Below the pieces are notes generated by a model, which searched no databases, had not been told where the DNA came from, and saw only the letters and a list, made by a program, of their open reading frames with translations. Both the position numbers and the translations under genes were made by a program. DNA of 64,000 nucleotides from the NCBI GenBank assembly GCA_021234155.1, contig JAJEKV010000028.1, forward strand, positions 10,058,134 to 10,122,133, given 5' to 3'. Positions 54,329-64,000 of the stretch are shown piece after piece (position 1 is the stretch's first letter; every line of letters begins with the position of its first letter). The DNA is from Isoetes taiwanensis (Eukaryota > Streptophyta > Lycopodiopsida > Isoetales > Isoetaceae).

Positions 54329-56100
54329 TTAGTGCCTGGTAGATTTCCTCTTGAGCTTGTTATCCAGAGGATTTGAGGTAGATGCTGGTTGCTGAGGTCT
54401 CTGTTGTTGAGGCGGTCGTTGAGGCTTTCTCAAAATAGGACGTGGGCCTTGTTTCCCATTAGCAACCCACAGTTGATAGGCCTTGAGGCGTACAGATGCA
54501 GGTTGATTCGTACCGGGAAGTTGGACTTGAACTTGGGGAAGTTGAGGGCACGCCGTGGTGGTATGACCCCATTCATGACAATGATAGCATTGAGTCTTGG
54601 AGGGATCAAAAGGAGGACGGGAGCTTTGTCCCCATGACTGCTGAGGTTGTTGCGTTTGTTGATACTGTTGCGGTTGTTGAGCTGGATACTGCTGAGGTTG
54701 TGGAGCGTGATACTGTTGAGTTTGGTGAGCTTGATACGGCTGAGACTGATATGGTTGTTGTTGCTGAGGCGTGGTCTGTACTTGAAAAACCATTTTATTC
54801 CAGAAGGGTGTAGGATGAGAACGAGTGCATTCCTCCGTGGCATGATTGCACATATTGCACCGTTTACAATGAGGAGGTCCGTTTGAGGAGTTGCATTCAT
54901 TGGCCAAATGTCCTTGATATTTATAGATATGGCACCAGATCTGAGAACGTTGTGGGTTGGTTTGTGGGGGTTGGACGACATTCTGAGGAACCATGACGGG
55001 GGGCATGAAAGGTAGTTCCGTGAGAGCAACACCTCGAGAGGAAACATTGACCGAGTGATTGACAAATTCAATCGCCTGCTCCAAAGACTTGGGACGCAGG
55101 TACTCCGCCATGAGACGAATGGCAGGAGGAAGGCCCTGCAGAAACCAGACAAGAATCTGGCTTTGCGTGGGGTACTCCTGGAGTTTACTGATGAGGATGT
55201 GAAGTCGGTCGGCAAAATCACGCGCAGACTCCGTGGGTTGCTGCTGAAGATCATTGAGTTGCTTGAGCAGGAGTTGATCATCATCTGTGGTGCCATAGTG
55301 AGAAAGGAATGCGGTTTTCATTTCTTGCCAATTTTGCTTCCAGTGGCTTTTGTTAGCCATGAGCCATTGATGAGGAGCGCCTCGCAGCGTTGTGGAAAAG
55401 ATATGAAACTTTAGTTGAGGTTGAGCATGACCATTGAGAATGGCCAAGGCCTCGAATTCCTCCATGTGTGCTTGAGCACTTTGGTCTAGAGGTTTACCTT
55501 TCGTGTTTCCAAAAGTAGGATATGTCAGCTTCAAATTGTGATTAGGAGATGAAGGCGGAACTGGCGCATAGATGGTGGTGTGGAACGGAAAAACCCGGAG
55601 GGCCAGAGAATGGGACTTCTTGTGGAAGGACCCTGAGATCCCGCCTCAGTGGGCTTGAGATCTGTGAGTTGGTAGACAGGAAGAGCATTCTGAAAAGATG
55701 GTGAAGCCTGAAATTCATGAACATGGGGAGGGCCAAAGGAAACTTGAGGGTAGCCCATCCCAGCAGGTGGTGAAGAAAGTTGCGAAGGTAGAGGGGTGTG
55801 GCCTGAAGGTATGGTAATATAGGTGCTGTCTGGAGTCTGGAAATAATGAGGCGTGGGCTGAACAGAGGTATGATGTGGCGACTGGGGTTGAGAACAATGC
55901 CGACACACAGGGGAAGACCCTGGTCGAGAATGAGCGCGAGGAGTAGGTGGTGCCGACTGAGCTCGTGAGCGGACACGACCTCCCTCAATGTCATAAGCAT
56001 TGTCATACATGTCCCGAACAGCCTCGCGACGTTGATGGCGCTCCAAACGAGCCGCCATTTGGCAAAGAAGGTCTTCAGGGGTGAAAGCACGATGAGACAT
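54329..56100 (-). pseudogene. Gypsy gag
   Basis: The N-terminal frame (MSHRAFTPEDLLCQMAARLE) is Arg- and Pro-rich. After a frame change near 55550 the frame 55534-54329 carries the retrotransposon gag core (FSTTLRGAPHQWLMANK, MKTAFLSHYG, LQQQPTESARDFADRLHILI). A Gln/Pro-rich linker follows, then the zinc knuckle CYHCHEWGHTTTAC (C-x2-C-x4-H-x4-C). An earlier C..C...H....C cluster (CKRCNMCNHATEEC) lies upstream. Gag would package element RNA. Confidence 0.85.
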
Positions 56101-56143
56101 GATGGAAAGAAAAAGGAAAAATTAGACCCGGCAGCGCCGACAG

Positions 56144-56716
56144 TGTTTGGGGTCTGGGTTCGGGAACTCTTGCAAGACAGCCCTCTGTGAGGACCCTTGG
56201 ATCAAACAGGAGAATCCGGTAGTTATGTCACGCGGGATTTGCAAAAGAACAAAAGGAAGGAAAAAGAGAGAAGACAAAAGAAAAGACAAATGAGAACACA
56301 ATGATGATAACAGAACTCCTTGATATCAATGAGAATACATGAGCTCTCTCAATAGAGAGAAAAACAGAGTGGAGACAAGAACCAAAAACTCATCTAGCCC
56401 TCGAATGCTAGCTCTACTCATATATATATACCTTTGGCCCAATATAGATACTTTGTCAGATCTCGGTGCCAACTCCTGGAAGGAGGCCTGATTTACAGGA
56501 ATGTTGGCGGTGCCTCTTGAGGTGCCTGAAATCACGCTGACGCTGACGGCCTGTCACTTGTCTGTTCTCTGCCGCTTCTTTGGCGTGGGCGTGGCCTTCT
56601 ACTGGGTCTTCTGCGGGGCTTTTGACGGCTGACCTGGACCTGACTGTGGCTCCTTGTTCTTGAACTGGTCCGAGGTGTGCATGAATAGTCCTGTACCAGA
56701 ACGTACAGGACTAACA
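56144..56716 (-). repeat. 5' LTR of the gypsy element
   Basis: 573 bp, paired with 47253-47843. The minus-strand start is TGTTAGTCCTGTACG. Confidence 0.9.
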
Positions 56717-59700
56717 CATGCTTCAAGAAAGTGGGACACTCGACACAACCGCATGCCATAGTGAGGATGTGGAGCCTGCAAAAGACCAGATCAACTCTAT
56801 AGCAAATGAATGAAAAAAGCTGCTAACATGGTATCCAATCTAGTCAATATACTTTAATAAAAGGAGATGTGAAATACAAAATACCTCTTAAGTGTAACCA
56901 TGTCAATGTCAATGTCCTCGGCAGAATTGAAGATCTGAATATTAATGGTGTTCTTACTCTTAGTAAGGGTCATGTTGAAGATGGCCAAAGTGTGATGTTC
57001 AGTAACAGCACATAGCATTGGAATCATAATCCATCTGCACTTGAGCCAATTTATCCCTGTAAGAGCTCCCTTTACAATATCTCTTCCATGCTCGGAGGCC
57101 GCCATAGATTTATCTTTTTCGCTTGCCTTGCAGTGTGCTGCAAATTCCATGAAGCTGTCCGGTGGGAAGAACCAGACGTCGGCCTTCTTATCTGCAGGAA
57201 CACAGAGCTGCAGGTACCTATAACAAGTTGAAAAAGATAAAATTACTAACATGACTTACATAAACAAATGCATAAGTTCAAAATTCAGCACCTGGCATAT
57301 ATATCCACATGCCGGTTGAAAAATTTTCCAACATCTAAGTCCAGCACATCTTGTTCAAATAGACAACACTCCATTTCAGGCAAAGATCCAAGAAATATCC
57401 TTGCCTTCTTCAGCTTCATCATTCAGTTGAGCAAAACATCATATGGCCTGTATTCAGAACTACAGTCTGGGTTCAATGACCAGTACATTTCACACAAATT
57501 CATCTACATTCGTCTGCTATTATCCACAGTATTTTTTAGTTTTTAACTTACATACTAGATGTAAATAAAAAAGTAAGATATGTAGATCAATTTACCTGTA
57601 GAGATCATTCCTATGCTGTTCTGATACTGTTTTCTCAAAGTCAGTATCCATTTCCTTCCCTTCTTCTTCGGTTTCCTCACTTTTCAGACTCTTCTTAGGT
57701 CCTGAATCCTCGTCTTCAACCTCTCCGGATCTCTCATTGTCATTAACTTCAACCTCCTTTACTATGTTAGAAGCAAGATTTGCCACATAGTCAAGAGTAT
57801 CCTGCTCTATATTTCCACGCTCGGGAGATTCCTCTTGATTAGGACCTGTAAACATGGATGGCATGGACTTCTCAAATGCTGTACCCTGAAATAAAATGCC
57901 TTCTTACCTGTTTCTATTGGTTTTATTTTCTTCTTCTGTGCCTTCTTAAGCGTGGACTTCTTCTTTGGAGTCACATTTTCTGCTGTTGCCTTAACTTTTT
58001 CAGATGTGGCCTTTGCCTGCTCTCTCAATCTCTCGAGTTCCTCGTCATAGTCTGGAATGTCACCATGCGCACTTGAAGTACCAGCTTCCTCAACCTGTAT
58101 CACGATAGGAATAGTGTGTTTGCTTTTTCCTTCAATCTTTCCCTCGGCTACATCTTCTTGCACCTCAATTTTTTTTGAAAGCTCCAAAACTGTGAAAACC
58201 GAACCAAGAATCAGAAATTGCTTCTTCCAACACAATGCAAAACAATTTCAATAAGCGCACCTGATCTGCGGTGTAGCTTCTGCTCAGATTTTTTTTGGCA
58301 CTTTGAAGCTCTAAAAATAAATCGCCATATAACAATCAGATATCAGTCTCTAACTATTCTGTTGAAAAATATCAGTACATATTATTAGAATTGATCTACA
58401 TTGAAGTACTATGAGTACATATACATGTAAACAGCTATTTATCTAGATGGAATGTACATGTAATTATCTAGATGGAATGTACATAAAATGTGCTCCAACA
58501 AAACTCAGTACACAACTCCTAATTTTATGTATTAATGTTCTACATCTATGACCCTACACTGTGAATATACAACATGTATGTAAGAAACACATATATGTAT
58601 GATATGCAAGCTATGGAACTATAAGTATAAATAACCAGTACACTCCTACATGCTATAGCAAAACCTTAAGTGCAGCAATGCACATGTAAATGGATTCTAC
58701 ATTGCAGTAATCCTGGGTGCAGCAAATTAAACATAGATTATGAAATACTGCTTACCTCCAGTGTACACACCCAAGATCTTTGAAATGTTTTCATCCCATT
58801 TGCATGCTTTTGGGCAGGATAGTCTAGCAAAAATAGAATATGAGAAACAGAAGACATGAAATGAATGCTCGCATGGAGCAACTAGGATAGGTTCATTATT
58901 AGCAAAGCCATTACTACAAAACACACATCCATGCACAGATATGAATTTTTCTTGAGCTAGAGAGATCACTAAGCTTGTTTTAGGCTGAAGGAGAATCGCT
59001 GCAGAATGCATCATGTACTTATGCATATCATCAAGCAAGCTGTCTGCAGCACTCAAACTGAACTTTATGAGCCTCCTCAAGTTCTGCAATCCCCTTTTCA
59101 CATAACTCCTTTTCCCGAATGGCTTTCTCCAATGGCTCCTGAATTCTCTTCAACATTTCTTCCTTCCTGGTTCTATTCCTCATCAAAAGGTCAATCTCCT
59201 GCTGCACATTCTTGATGTCCCTCTTGTTCTGCTTAGCGTCGTCAAGAACACTATCAATGTCTTGTTGAATCTGTGCTAGGTCCTCTTCATCTGCATCCTT
59301 TCTTCCTGAAAACTTATTTATGTTGTCACGTAGTTCTGCCTGCTGATTTTTCAGTTCTTCAACCTTGGAAGAGCTGCTAATTAACTGTCCATGGCACTGC
59401 TGCAACAGAGTTTCTGCAAATTGAAGGTCTTCCTTAGGGTAAAATTCTTGCTGCAATTTAAGAACCTTGGATGTGGATTTAGAGGTCCCAATTTCTTCTG
59501 TGATAGCAGATTCTTTTGCTCCTCCTTTGTCAAATCTTTGGCCAAAACTTTAAATATATCCCAATCTACTTTTTTACCTGTTAATTGAAGGGCAAAGGCA
59601 CGAGCAAAGTACTCAGGTACATGGCGATTGGTGACCTCCCGTTTACCAAAAACAATTCCATAATGCTTGTAGAAGTTCTCAGCCCACTCTGGCTTCACGC

Positions 59701-60268
59701 TAGATTCTTTGAACCCCCTAATGTCTTTAGGCCCCCACTGCTCGTGCATGATCTGTTGTAAATCTGGAAAAATTTCTTCTGCATTGACACATCTTACATG
59801 CTTTGCTTCCACAACAGCGGGTTCTTCAGAAATAAGTCTTCTTTTTTGATATGGTTCTTCAAATACATGAACCTTCCTCTTGTTTTTTTCGGCTTTCTTG
59901 CTAGAATCGACTGTTTTCAAATTCTTATTTAATCTGGGTGACTTCCGGGAGGCAAAGGCGTCCATTGCTTGGAAGGATTTCAAGGAAGAATAACAAAATG
60001 TTGTCCAATTGCTTCTCTGATCGCACAGAACACCAGAACTTGGAAGGGCGGCAATTTTTTTCCCAAAGAGGAAACACGTTGCGATCTCTCTCCAAAAAAT
60101 CGCAATGAACGTCTTTCCTGGTTGCCACTACCTCTCATAATTTTGAATTGATGACGTGGCAAATCCTGATGATTACATATCCCAACTAACTAAAATTCAA
60201 AAAACAAAAAACAAAAAACGGGTGCCTACATTGCCCTACATTATACATAATGTAAAGGCATTTTTTTT

Positions 60269-60292
60269 GGACACCCTAGCTTTCTTTTACCC
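60269..60292. repeat. Right terminal inverted repeat of the DNA transposon
   Basis: Reverse complement of the left terminus with one mismatch. Followed by CCAA. Confidence 0.9.
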
Positions 60293-60812
60293 CCAACACC
60301 AAATTTATGATAAAAGTGCATTTCCCATCTCAATATGTTTTGTCCTTTCATGATGTGTTCGGTTTTTGGCAATCGCTATGCAACTCATATTGTTTGAGTA
60401 CAATTTTGTTGGCGTCTTCTGCACAAAAACCAAGTTCTTTAAGCAGCCTGCTAAGCCACATAATTTATTTTGCTACTGAGACACATACAGCATATTCTGC
60501 TTCAGCTTAGAATGGAACAATTGAGGTCTGTTTCTTACTTCTCCAAGACGTTGGACAATCTGCAGGCATAACCACATATCCGGATGTTGACATTCTTGTG
60601 TCTATATCCCCTCCCCAATCTGCATCTACAAAAGCATTCAACTCAAGGGTACTGTTTTTACCAAAGTTGTTTGTTAAGCCATTATCCATTGTGCCTTTTA
60701 AATATCTGAGAACGTGTTTTGCAGCAAGCCAATGCATTCTTCCTGGATTATTGCAAAATGTTCTTAGCAGATTAACATCATATGCAATGTCAGGTCTGGT
60801 ATTATTTGATAC
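60293..60812 (-). pseudogene. Copia reverse transcriptase/RNase H fragment (right of the DNA transposon)
   Basis: On the minus strand: NTRPDIAYDVNLL, MHWLAAKHVLRYLKGT, LNAFVDADWGGDID, STSGYVVM and SWRSKKQ, then (frame broken) AEAEYAVC, MWLSRLLKELG and IAKNRTHHERTKHIE. These are the ordered hallmarks of copia RNase H. The sequence runs into the transposon end at 60292 and its continuation is at 41690-41848. Confidence 0.85.
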
Positions 60813-61145
60813 ATATAAATATAAATATAAATATATTGATCAAGCCATTTAGGGCCCCAGGCCTCTATGGCAAAAAGATACAAGATTTATTGTTCAAGAC
60901 GCTCAATCCAGAGCACATTCTAACTCAAAATCTTTCATGAACTCAAATAGATTCATTATGTCTTTTCTTTCTTGCCAAACAGCCTTCACATACGAGCTTA
61001 AACGATGTGCTGGTATATCAAAAAGATCTTTTAGAGAGGTTACCTGGATATAGACATCACGAATATGTGCATAAGAAGCACAAACAAGATTGCATATTAA
61101 ACGGGAGCAAATCATCGAAACGAGAGCAAAAGAAATATTCCTCAA
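60813..61145 (-). mobile_element. 5'-truncated LINE 3' end (same family as 24831-28800)
   Basis: The frame SLKDLFDIPAHRLSSYVKAV, then WQERKDIMNLFEFM, matches the ORF2 C-terminus at 24.97 kb (SLKDLWNVPYNKLSSYIKMV). The 3' end CCCTAAATGGCTTGATCAAT is followed by a (TTATAT)n tail at about 60813-60838, abutting copia pol. Confidence 0.8.
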
Positions 61146-61172
61146 AGATTCCCTTTTTTTTTTACAAAAAGG

Positions 61173-64000
61173 GGGTAAAACGAGGTTAAAAAAAAAGATG
61201 CATGAAATTCTATTTTGACCCCCCTCCCCAAATGACTAATTTTTTTGTGCAACGAAAGAATTGACTTTTTTAAAGTGTCACTTTTCTTAGCAAATAGAAT
61301 GTTCTTGAAGTATATTTTACGAGAGAAACTCTAATTTCAGAGGATAAAATATTTAACAAAAGATTGAAGTAAGTCTGTAACTGAAACTGTAGTATTCTCA
61401 AAATTTGAAGATAGAATCTTCATATTCACATGCAAAATTTATAGTCTTTTTCTAAGACTCAGTTATGTACAAAAGTGTGAGGAGTGATGAGAGAGGGATC
61501 CAGGACGTCATCATGTTCATTTATGCCATCCTCATCACCTTCACTTCTTTCACTGTCACTAGAGGAAGTGCTTGAGTTATCTTCCTCATCACTATCAACA
61601 GATAGTGAAGCATTGCCACCATCTTCTTCATCCTCTTCTTCGTAATTACAAGCTTTTTTAAGCAAATTGATAGTCCTCTGGCGTAGACGATTGTCAGATT
61701 TCAATTTAAAATCATAGCACAATATAGTCACGTCATTAAGGTTCAGCTCATCCCTACAACCCACCTTCTTGGACTTTCTCCCTTTTCCTTGGCTTCTCAT
61801 TTCTAACTCATATCTACCCTCAAAAGCATTTTCTGAGCGTGTTGCAAGCCAATGAATCTTGAGTTTAGTAACTAAGCCTTCCTTCTTGACTGTGTCAAGC
61901 ACTTTTGTTATCCAGAAAGGTCGACCTTTGTCATCCTCCTTAGTTGGAAGAGCAATTAGCATACCCTTGGTAATTTCTGTGATATTACCTTGAGGCTCAT
62001 TCCTGCGTCTTGTTCCGAGGTACATGACTCTATCCTCGTCTTTTTCTACTGCAGGTGCTAATGTAGCATTGCTTGGACCTGCTTGGTGCTGGGGTTGGTG
62101 GAAGGTGTTAGGCCATTGAAATGGTTCTTGCAACTGTTTTAGAGCTACATTTTGCACAACAATTTTCTGTTCGAGAAAGAAATTACTCCACCTGAGGAAA
62201 TTCCATTTTCAATGGCTTTTAAGGATGACACTGGGGTACTTTTCTTTTGCTTGGACTCCTTAGGATTTTTGAGAGGAAGTTGCTCAGCACGTTCTATGAA
62301 GGAAGTGTCTGGAATATATTTAGGAAGCGTAATCCCTCTGGTGGACTCCAGTCCTTAGTTGTGGTATACTTCTTTTCCTGTAAGAAGCTTTGGCCATCCT
62401 TCAAGTAGAACTTGATGTGATGTTGAAAGGTGAGATCATTCAACTTGTTCATAGCTTGTTCTCTGTTTGAACGTTGAGAGAAAACAAACTCTCTGAAATC
62501 AGCAGTCTCTTTAAGAAGATCGATCACTGGAGTGGGAGTGTAAGAGAATCTTCAATAATTCGAACTAAAGTAGGAAGAGAGAAAGCCTTCTTCCTTCTAA
62601 GGCACACAGAAAATCTGCTGAACATTTGATCAATCTGATCATGAGTGTGGCCTACAAGTAAGAAACCGAGCTTCATTTTTAACATGGCACAGTACGCAAA
62701 GAGTGTTTGATTCTTGTTCTCCCTTGTAGTATTGTCAAGTTGCAGGTAAAGCACTGATGGTAATTGCTCTTGCTCGCACAGGACCTTGTTAAGAATTGTA
62801 ATTGTGAGGTTCGGGTCACCATGCAAGTTTGGATATGTCAAAAATACTTTGCACTTTAGACTTCCTTTGAAGACCATAGCTCCTACAAGGTGGACCTTAA
62901 CAAAACATTCCTCTGGCACATCTTTAGGAATGTTCAAGAAATGCGGTAGAGTAGTTTTTTTTTTTTTGTCCATTCCATCAATCACAACAGACATATATTG
63001 CAGTGGACGTTCAAGAGCTTTTTTTCTGTGTTTGGCAAGCTTTCTTCTCTCTTATGCTTGTTGTTCACGATGTCTGGCAAGGTTCTGTTGCACAATATCT
63101 AAAGCATTTTCTTTAAAACAAGTGAGAGATTGGAGAACATGAGCTTACTTCTTTCGACCTCTGTCTTTCCAGTTTCTCGTTGACTCTTTAATTCTGCACA
63201 CCTTGAGCAAACAGACATTCTATGTCTCCTGGGAATTTTCACTAAACCGAATTCACTTTTCCACAGTCTGGTGAAGTATGAGTAAGAGATGTGCTGAAGC
63301 TGAGTGCAAGTCTCTTTGTACTCATTAAAAACATCTTTTTTGGTGATGTTATCAGTTAAATGATACATGTTGCTGTTAGGCAACTTCTCACATGTTTCTC
63401 TAAAATATTTCTCCACCATGACACAGCAGCAAGGGCATGCATGGTTACAACTCTTCTTGGATCAATTGCTGGATTTTTATCCAGTCTTTTATGTATTCTA
63501 GACATTCTGGTGGACCCTAAATGGTGGACAACCATAAAGCATTTCTAGCAAACTTCTTGACGGTTAATGTAGTGCAAGAAGGTGTTGCGGTCTGGTCTTA
63601 CATGATAGGCCAAGTAGGCATTCTGATCAGCCAATGCCATTGAACTGTAGTTGTCTCTAATTGCTCGTAATTTAGACATGTTAAATTTGTTGATGCAACC
63701 AAATGAGCAGCATTTACTTCTTAAAAGTCTTCTCATTTTATGCTCGTCCATAAGGTTTCTTCTTCTTACAGAGGAGCATGCTCTCAAACCATAATCCACC
63801 TTGAATTTCTTGGTGGACTGGCTAGAGAATGTGTAATCTCGTTGCACTTCGTTGGTGTCTTCATCTTCTGAAGAGAGTTCTACTCTGGGGGTGACCTCCT
63901 CTGCCCTTAGTGGTGTGCTTGTAGAGGAGAACAAACCACGTGAAGTTGTACCCAGATAAGGCGGAGGTGCAGTGTTGAATGAAGGAGATGGGCCACCATA
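61173..64000. mobile_element. Second DNA transposon, left end and transposase (continues past right edge)
   Basis: The likely left terminus GGGTAAAACGAGG at 61173 lies 286 bases beyond the stop of a minus-strand transposase, as expected for a transposon end. The first eight bases equal those of the 41849-60292 element. The other end is outside the window. Confidence 0.45.
61459..64000 (-). pseudogene. Transposase-like protein of the DUF7869 type, 5' part beyond the edge
   Basis: The N-terminal part (63545-64000) has a SKCCSFGCINKF Cys cluster and LADQNAYLAYHV. Next come FMVVHHLGSTRMSRIHKRLD, VEKYFRETCEKLPNS, and MSVCSRCAELK. The core follows with MSVVIDGMDKKK, LYLQLDNTTRENKN and VGHTHDQIDQMFSRFS, the three acidic motifs of this family. 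The C-terminal part (61459-62157) has GMLIALPTKEDDKGRPFWIT and IHWLATRSENAF, a chromatin-reader-like fold, then an acidic Ser/Glu/Asp tail. An in-frame TAG after EVC near 63555, a TAA near 63055 and frame slips near 63415 and 62525 show decay. The product may act as a transposase; family naming is from memory. Confidence 0.75.

Larger units (their letters stand above)
47253..56716 (-). mobile_element. Ty3/gypsy-type LTR retrotransposon, non-autonomous, nested in the C48 protease exon
   Basis: LTRs at 47253-47843 and 56144-56716 share TGTTTGGGGTCTGGGTTCGG at one end and CAGGACTAACA at the other. The flank CATGC is present on both sides (47248-47252 and 56717-56721), a 5-bp target duplication. 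Next to the right LTR, on the minus strand, is CTGTCGGCGCTGCCGGGTC, resembling the TGGCGCCGTTGCCGGGGA-type primer site. Next to the left LTR is a polypurine GGTAGGGGGAG. Order on the minus strand: gag, protease, partial reverse transcriptase, integrase C-terminus, then about 3 kb of extra coding sequence. Missing parts are the RT catalytic motif, RNase H and the integrase core. Confidence 0.95.
46915..59965 (-). pseudogene. Multi-exon transposon gene: coiled coil, RING-like finger, Ulp1/C48 protease; split by a retrotransposon
   Basis: From the ATG at 59965 (MDAFASRKSPRLNK) come a basic N-terminus and a segment ending in the long coiled coil at 59031-59456. Next is a RING-like finger CVFC...CEHSFHVFC...CPKAC at about 58800-58930 (donor after TGGAG near 58756). 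Small exons follow at 58262-58309, 57908-58189 and 57596-57885 (Lys/Glu-rich linkers with clean GT..AG borders). The protease part contains WIMIPMLC, TEHHTLAIFN (catalytic His) and IQIFNSAED (Asn where Asp is usual), then after further exons CPQQKDGDSCGLYI (catalytic Gln and Cys). It ends at 46915 after IRPAGTSN. C48 proteases cleave SUMO-like tags. One-base frame slips near 59490 and 59055 and two stops near 57400-57520 add to the retrotransposon insertion at 47253-56716. Confidence 0.75.
41849..60292. mobile_element. Large cut-and-paste DNA transposon with three genes; contains a nested Ty3/gypsy element
   Basis: Inverted termini at 41849-41872 and 60269-60292 agree at 23 of 24 positions (both begin GGGTAAAAGAAAGCTAGGG and end GTCC). 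CCAA flanks both (41845-41848 and 60293-60296). The two flanks belong to one copia pol gene, so the insertion site is independently supported. Without the nested element (47253-56716 plus its duplicated CATGC) the transposon is about 9 kb. It carries a plus-strand transposase (42163-45619) and two minus-strand genes (46094-46757 and 46915-59965) that converge on it. Four-base duplications are reported for Sola-type transposons, but I do not assign the superfamily firmly. All three genes carry frameshifts. Confidence 0.9.

Noticed and set aside
52105-55414. Plus-strand open frames opposite gag and pol of the gypsy element
   Set aside because: Antisense shadows with no domain of their own.
1-64000. 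CRISPR arrays, rRNA genes, tRNA genes
   Set aside because: None was seen. Repeats here lack regular spacer structure, and I found no tRNA cloverleaf with a good GGTTCRANTC box.

Overview
The window looks like nuclear DNA of a land plant with a large, repeat-dominated genome. A seed-free lineage such as a fern is my guess, at low confidence. The reasons are GT..AG introns, a plant-type secreted LRR protein, remnants of a CAF-1 large-subunit (FAS1) gene, and many plant-style mobile elements: Ty1/copia, Ty3/gypsy, LINE, Helitron, MITE and a large cut-and-paste DNA transposon. Only one protein gene looks intact, the LRR gene at 12440-14107 on the minus strand.

Layout. At 1-570 a truncated ORF runs off the left edge, next to a possible transposon terminus. 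Around 3.3-5.0 kb lies a decayed fibronectin-III gene, with a poly(A)-tailed retroposed insertion flanked by a target-site duplication at 5.2-6.86 kb. At 8.9-11.1 kb are two copia remnants, one on each strand. A Helitron 3' end at 12.36 kb abuts the 3' side of the LRR gene. From 14.5 to 20 kb there are short palindromic and dispersed repeats, a MITE with a 4-bp target duplication (18498-18819) and an unclassified structured repeat (about 18.9-19.7 kb). FAS1-like exons lie at 20.7-21.6 kb and again at 34.5-34.8 kb. Between them sit a LINE (24.8-28.8 kb), a second structured repeat (30.0-31.0 kb) and a block bounded by two oppositely facing Helitron 3' ends (31619-34526) that holds a 1.9-kb polypyrimidine tract. 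From 35 to 41 kb there are foldback elements, a LINE 3' fragment and tandem repeats.

The most interesting part is 41.3-61.2 kb, a three-level nest. A minus-strand copia element (LTR and pol end at about 41.3-41.85 kb, pol resuming at 60293-60812) is split by an 18.4-kb DNA transposon. That transposon occupies 41849-60292, has 24-bp terminal inverted repeats beginning GGGTAAAAG and a CCAA duplication. It carries a DDE/D-type transposase on the plus strand. On the minus strand it carries an FCP1-like HAD phosphatase ORF and a gene with coiled-coil, RING-like and Ulp1/C48 protease segments. The protease exon is itself split by a 9.46-kb Ty3/gypsy element (47253-56716, CATGC duplication) that has lost its RT active site, RNase H and integrase core but keeps about 3 kb of extra coding sequence. 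The MITE at 18.5 kb has nearly the same termini and the same 4-bp duplication length, so it looks like a non-autonomous relative. The right edge (61173-64000) holds a second decayed transposon with a different but analogous transposase of the DUF7869-like type.

Almost every mobile-element gene here has frameshifts, stops, deletions or nested insertions, so these are mostly relics. Superfamily names and any link between the accessory proteins and transposition are inference.
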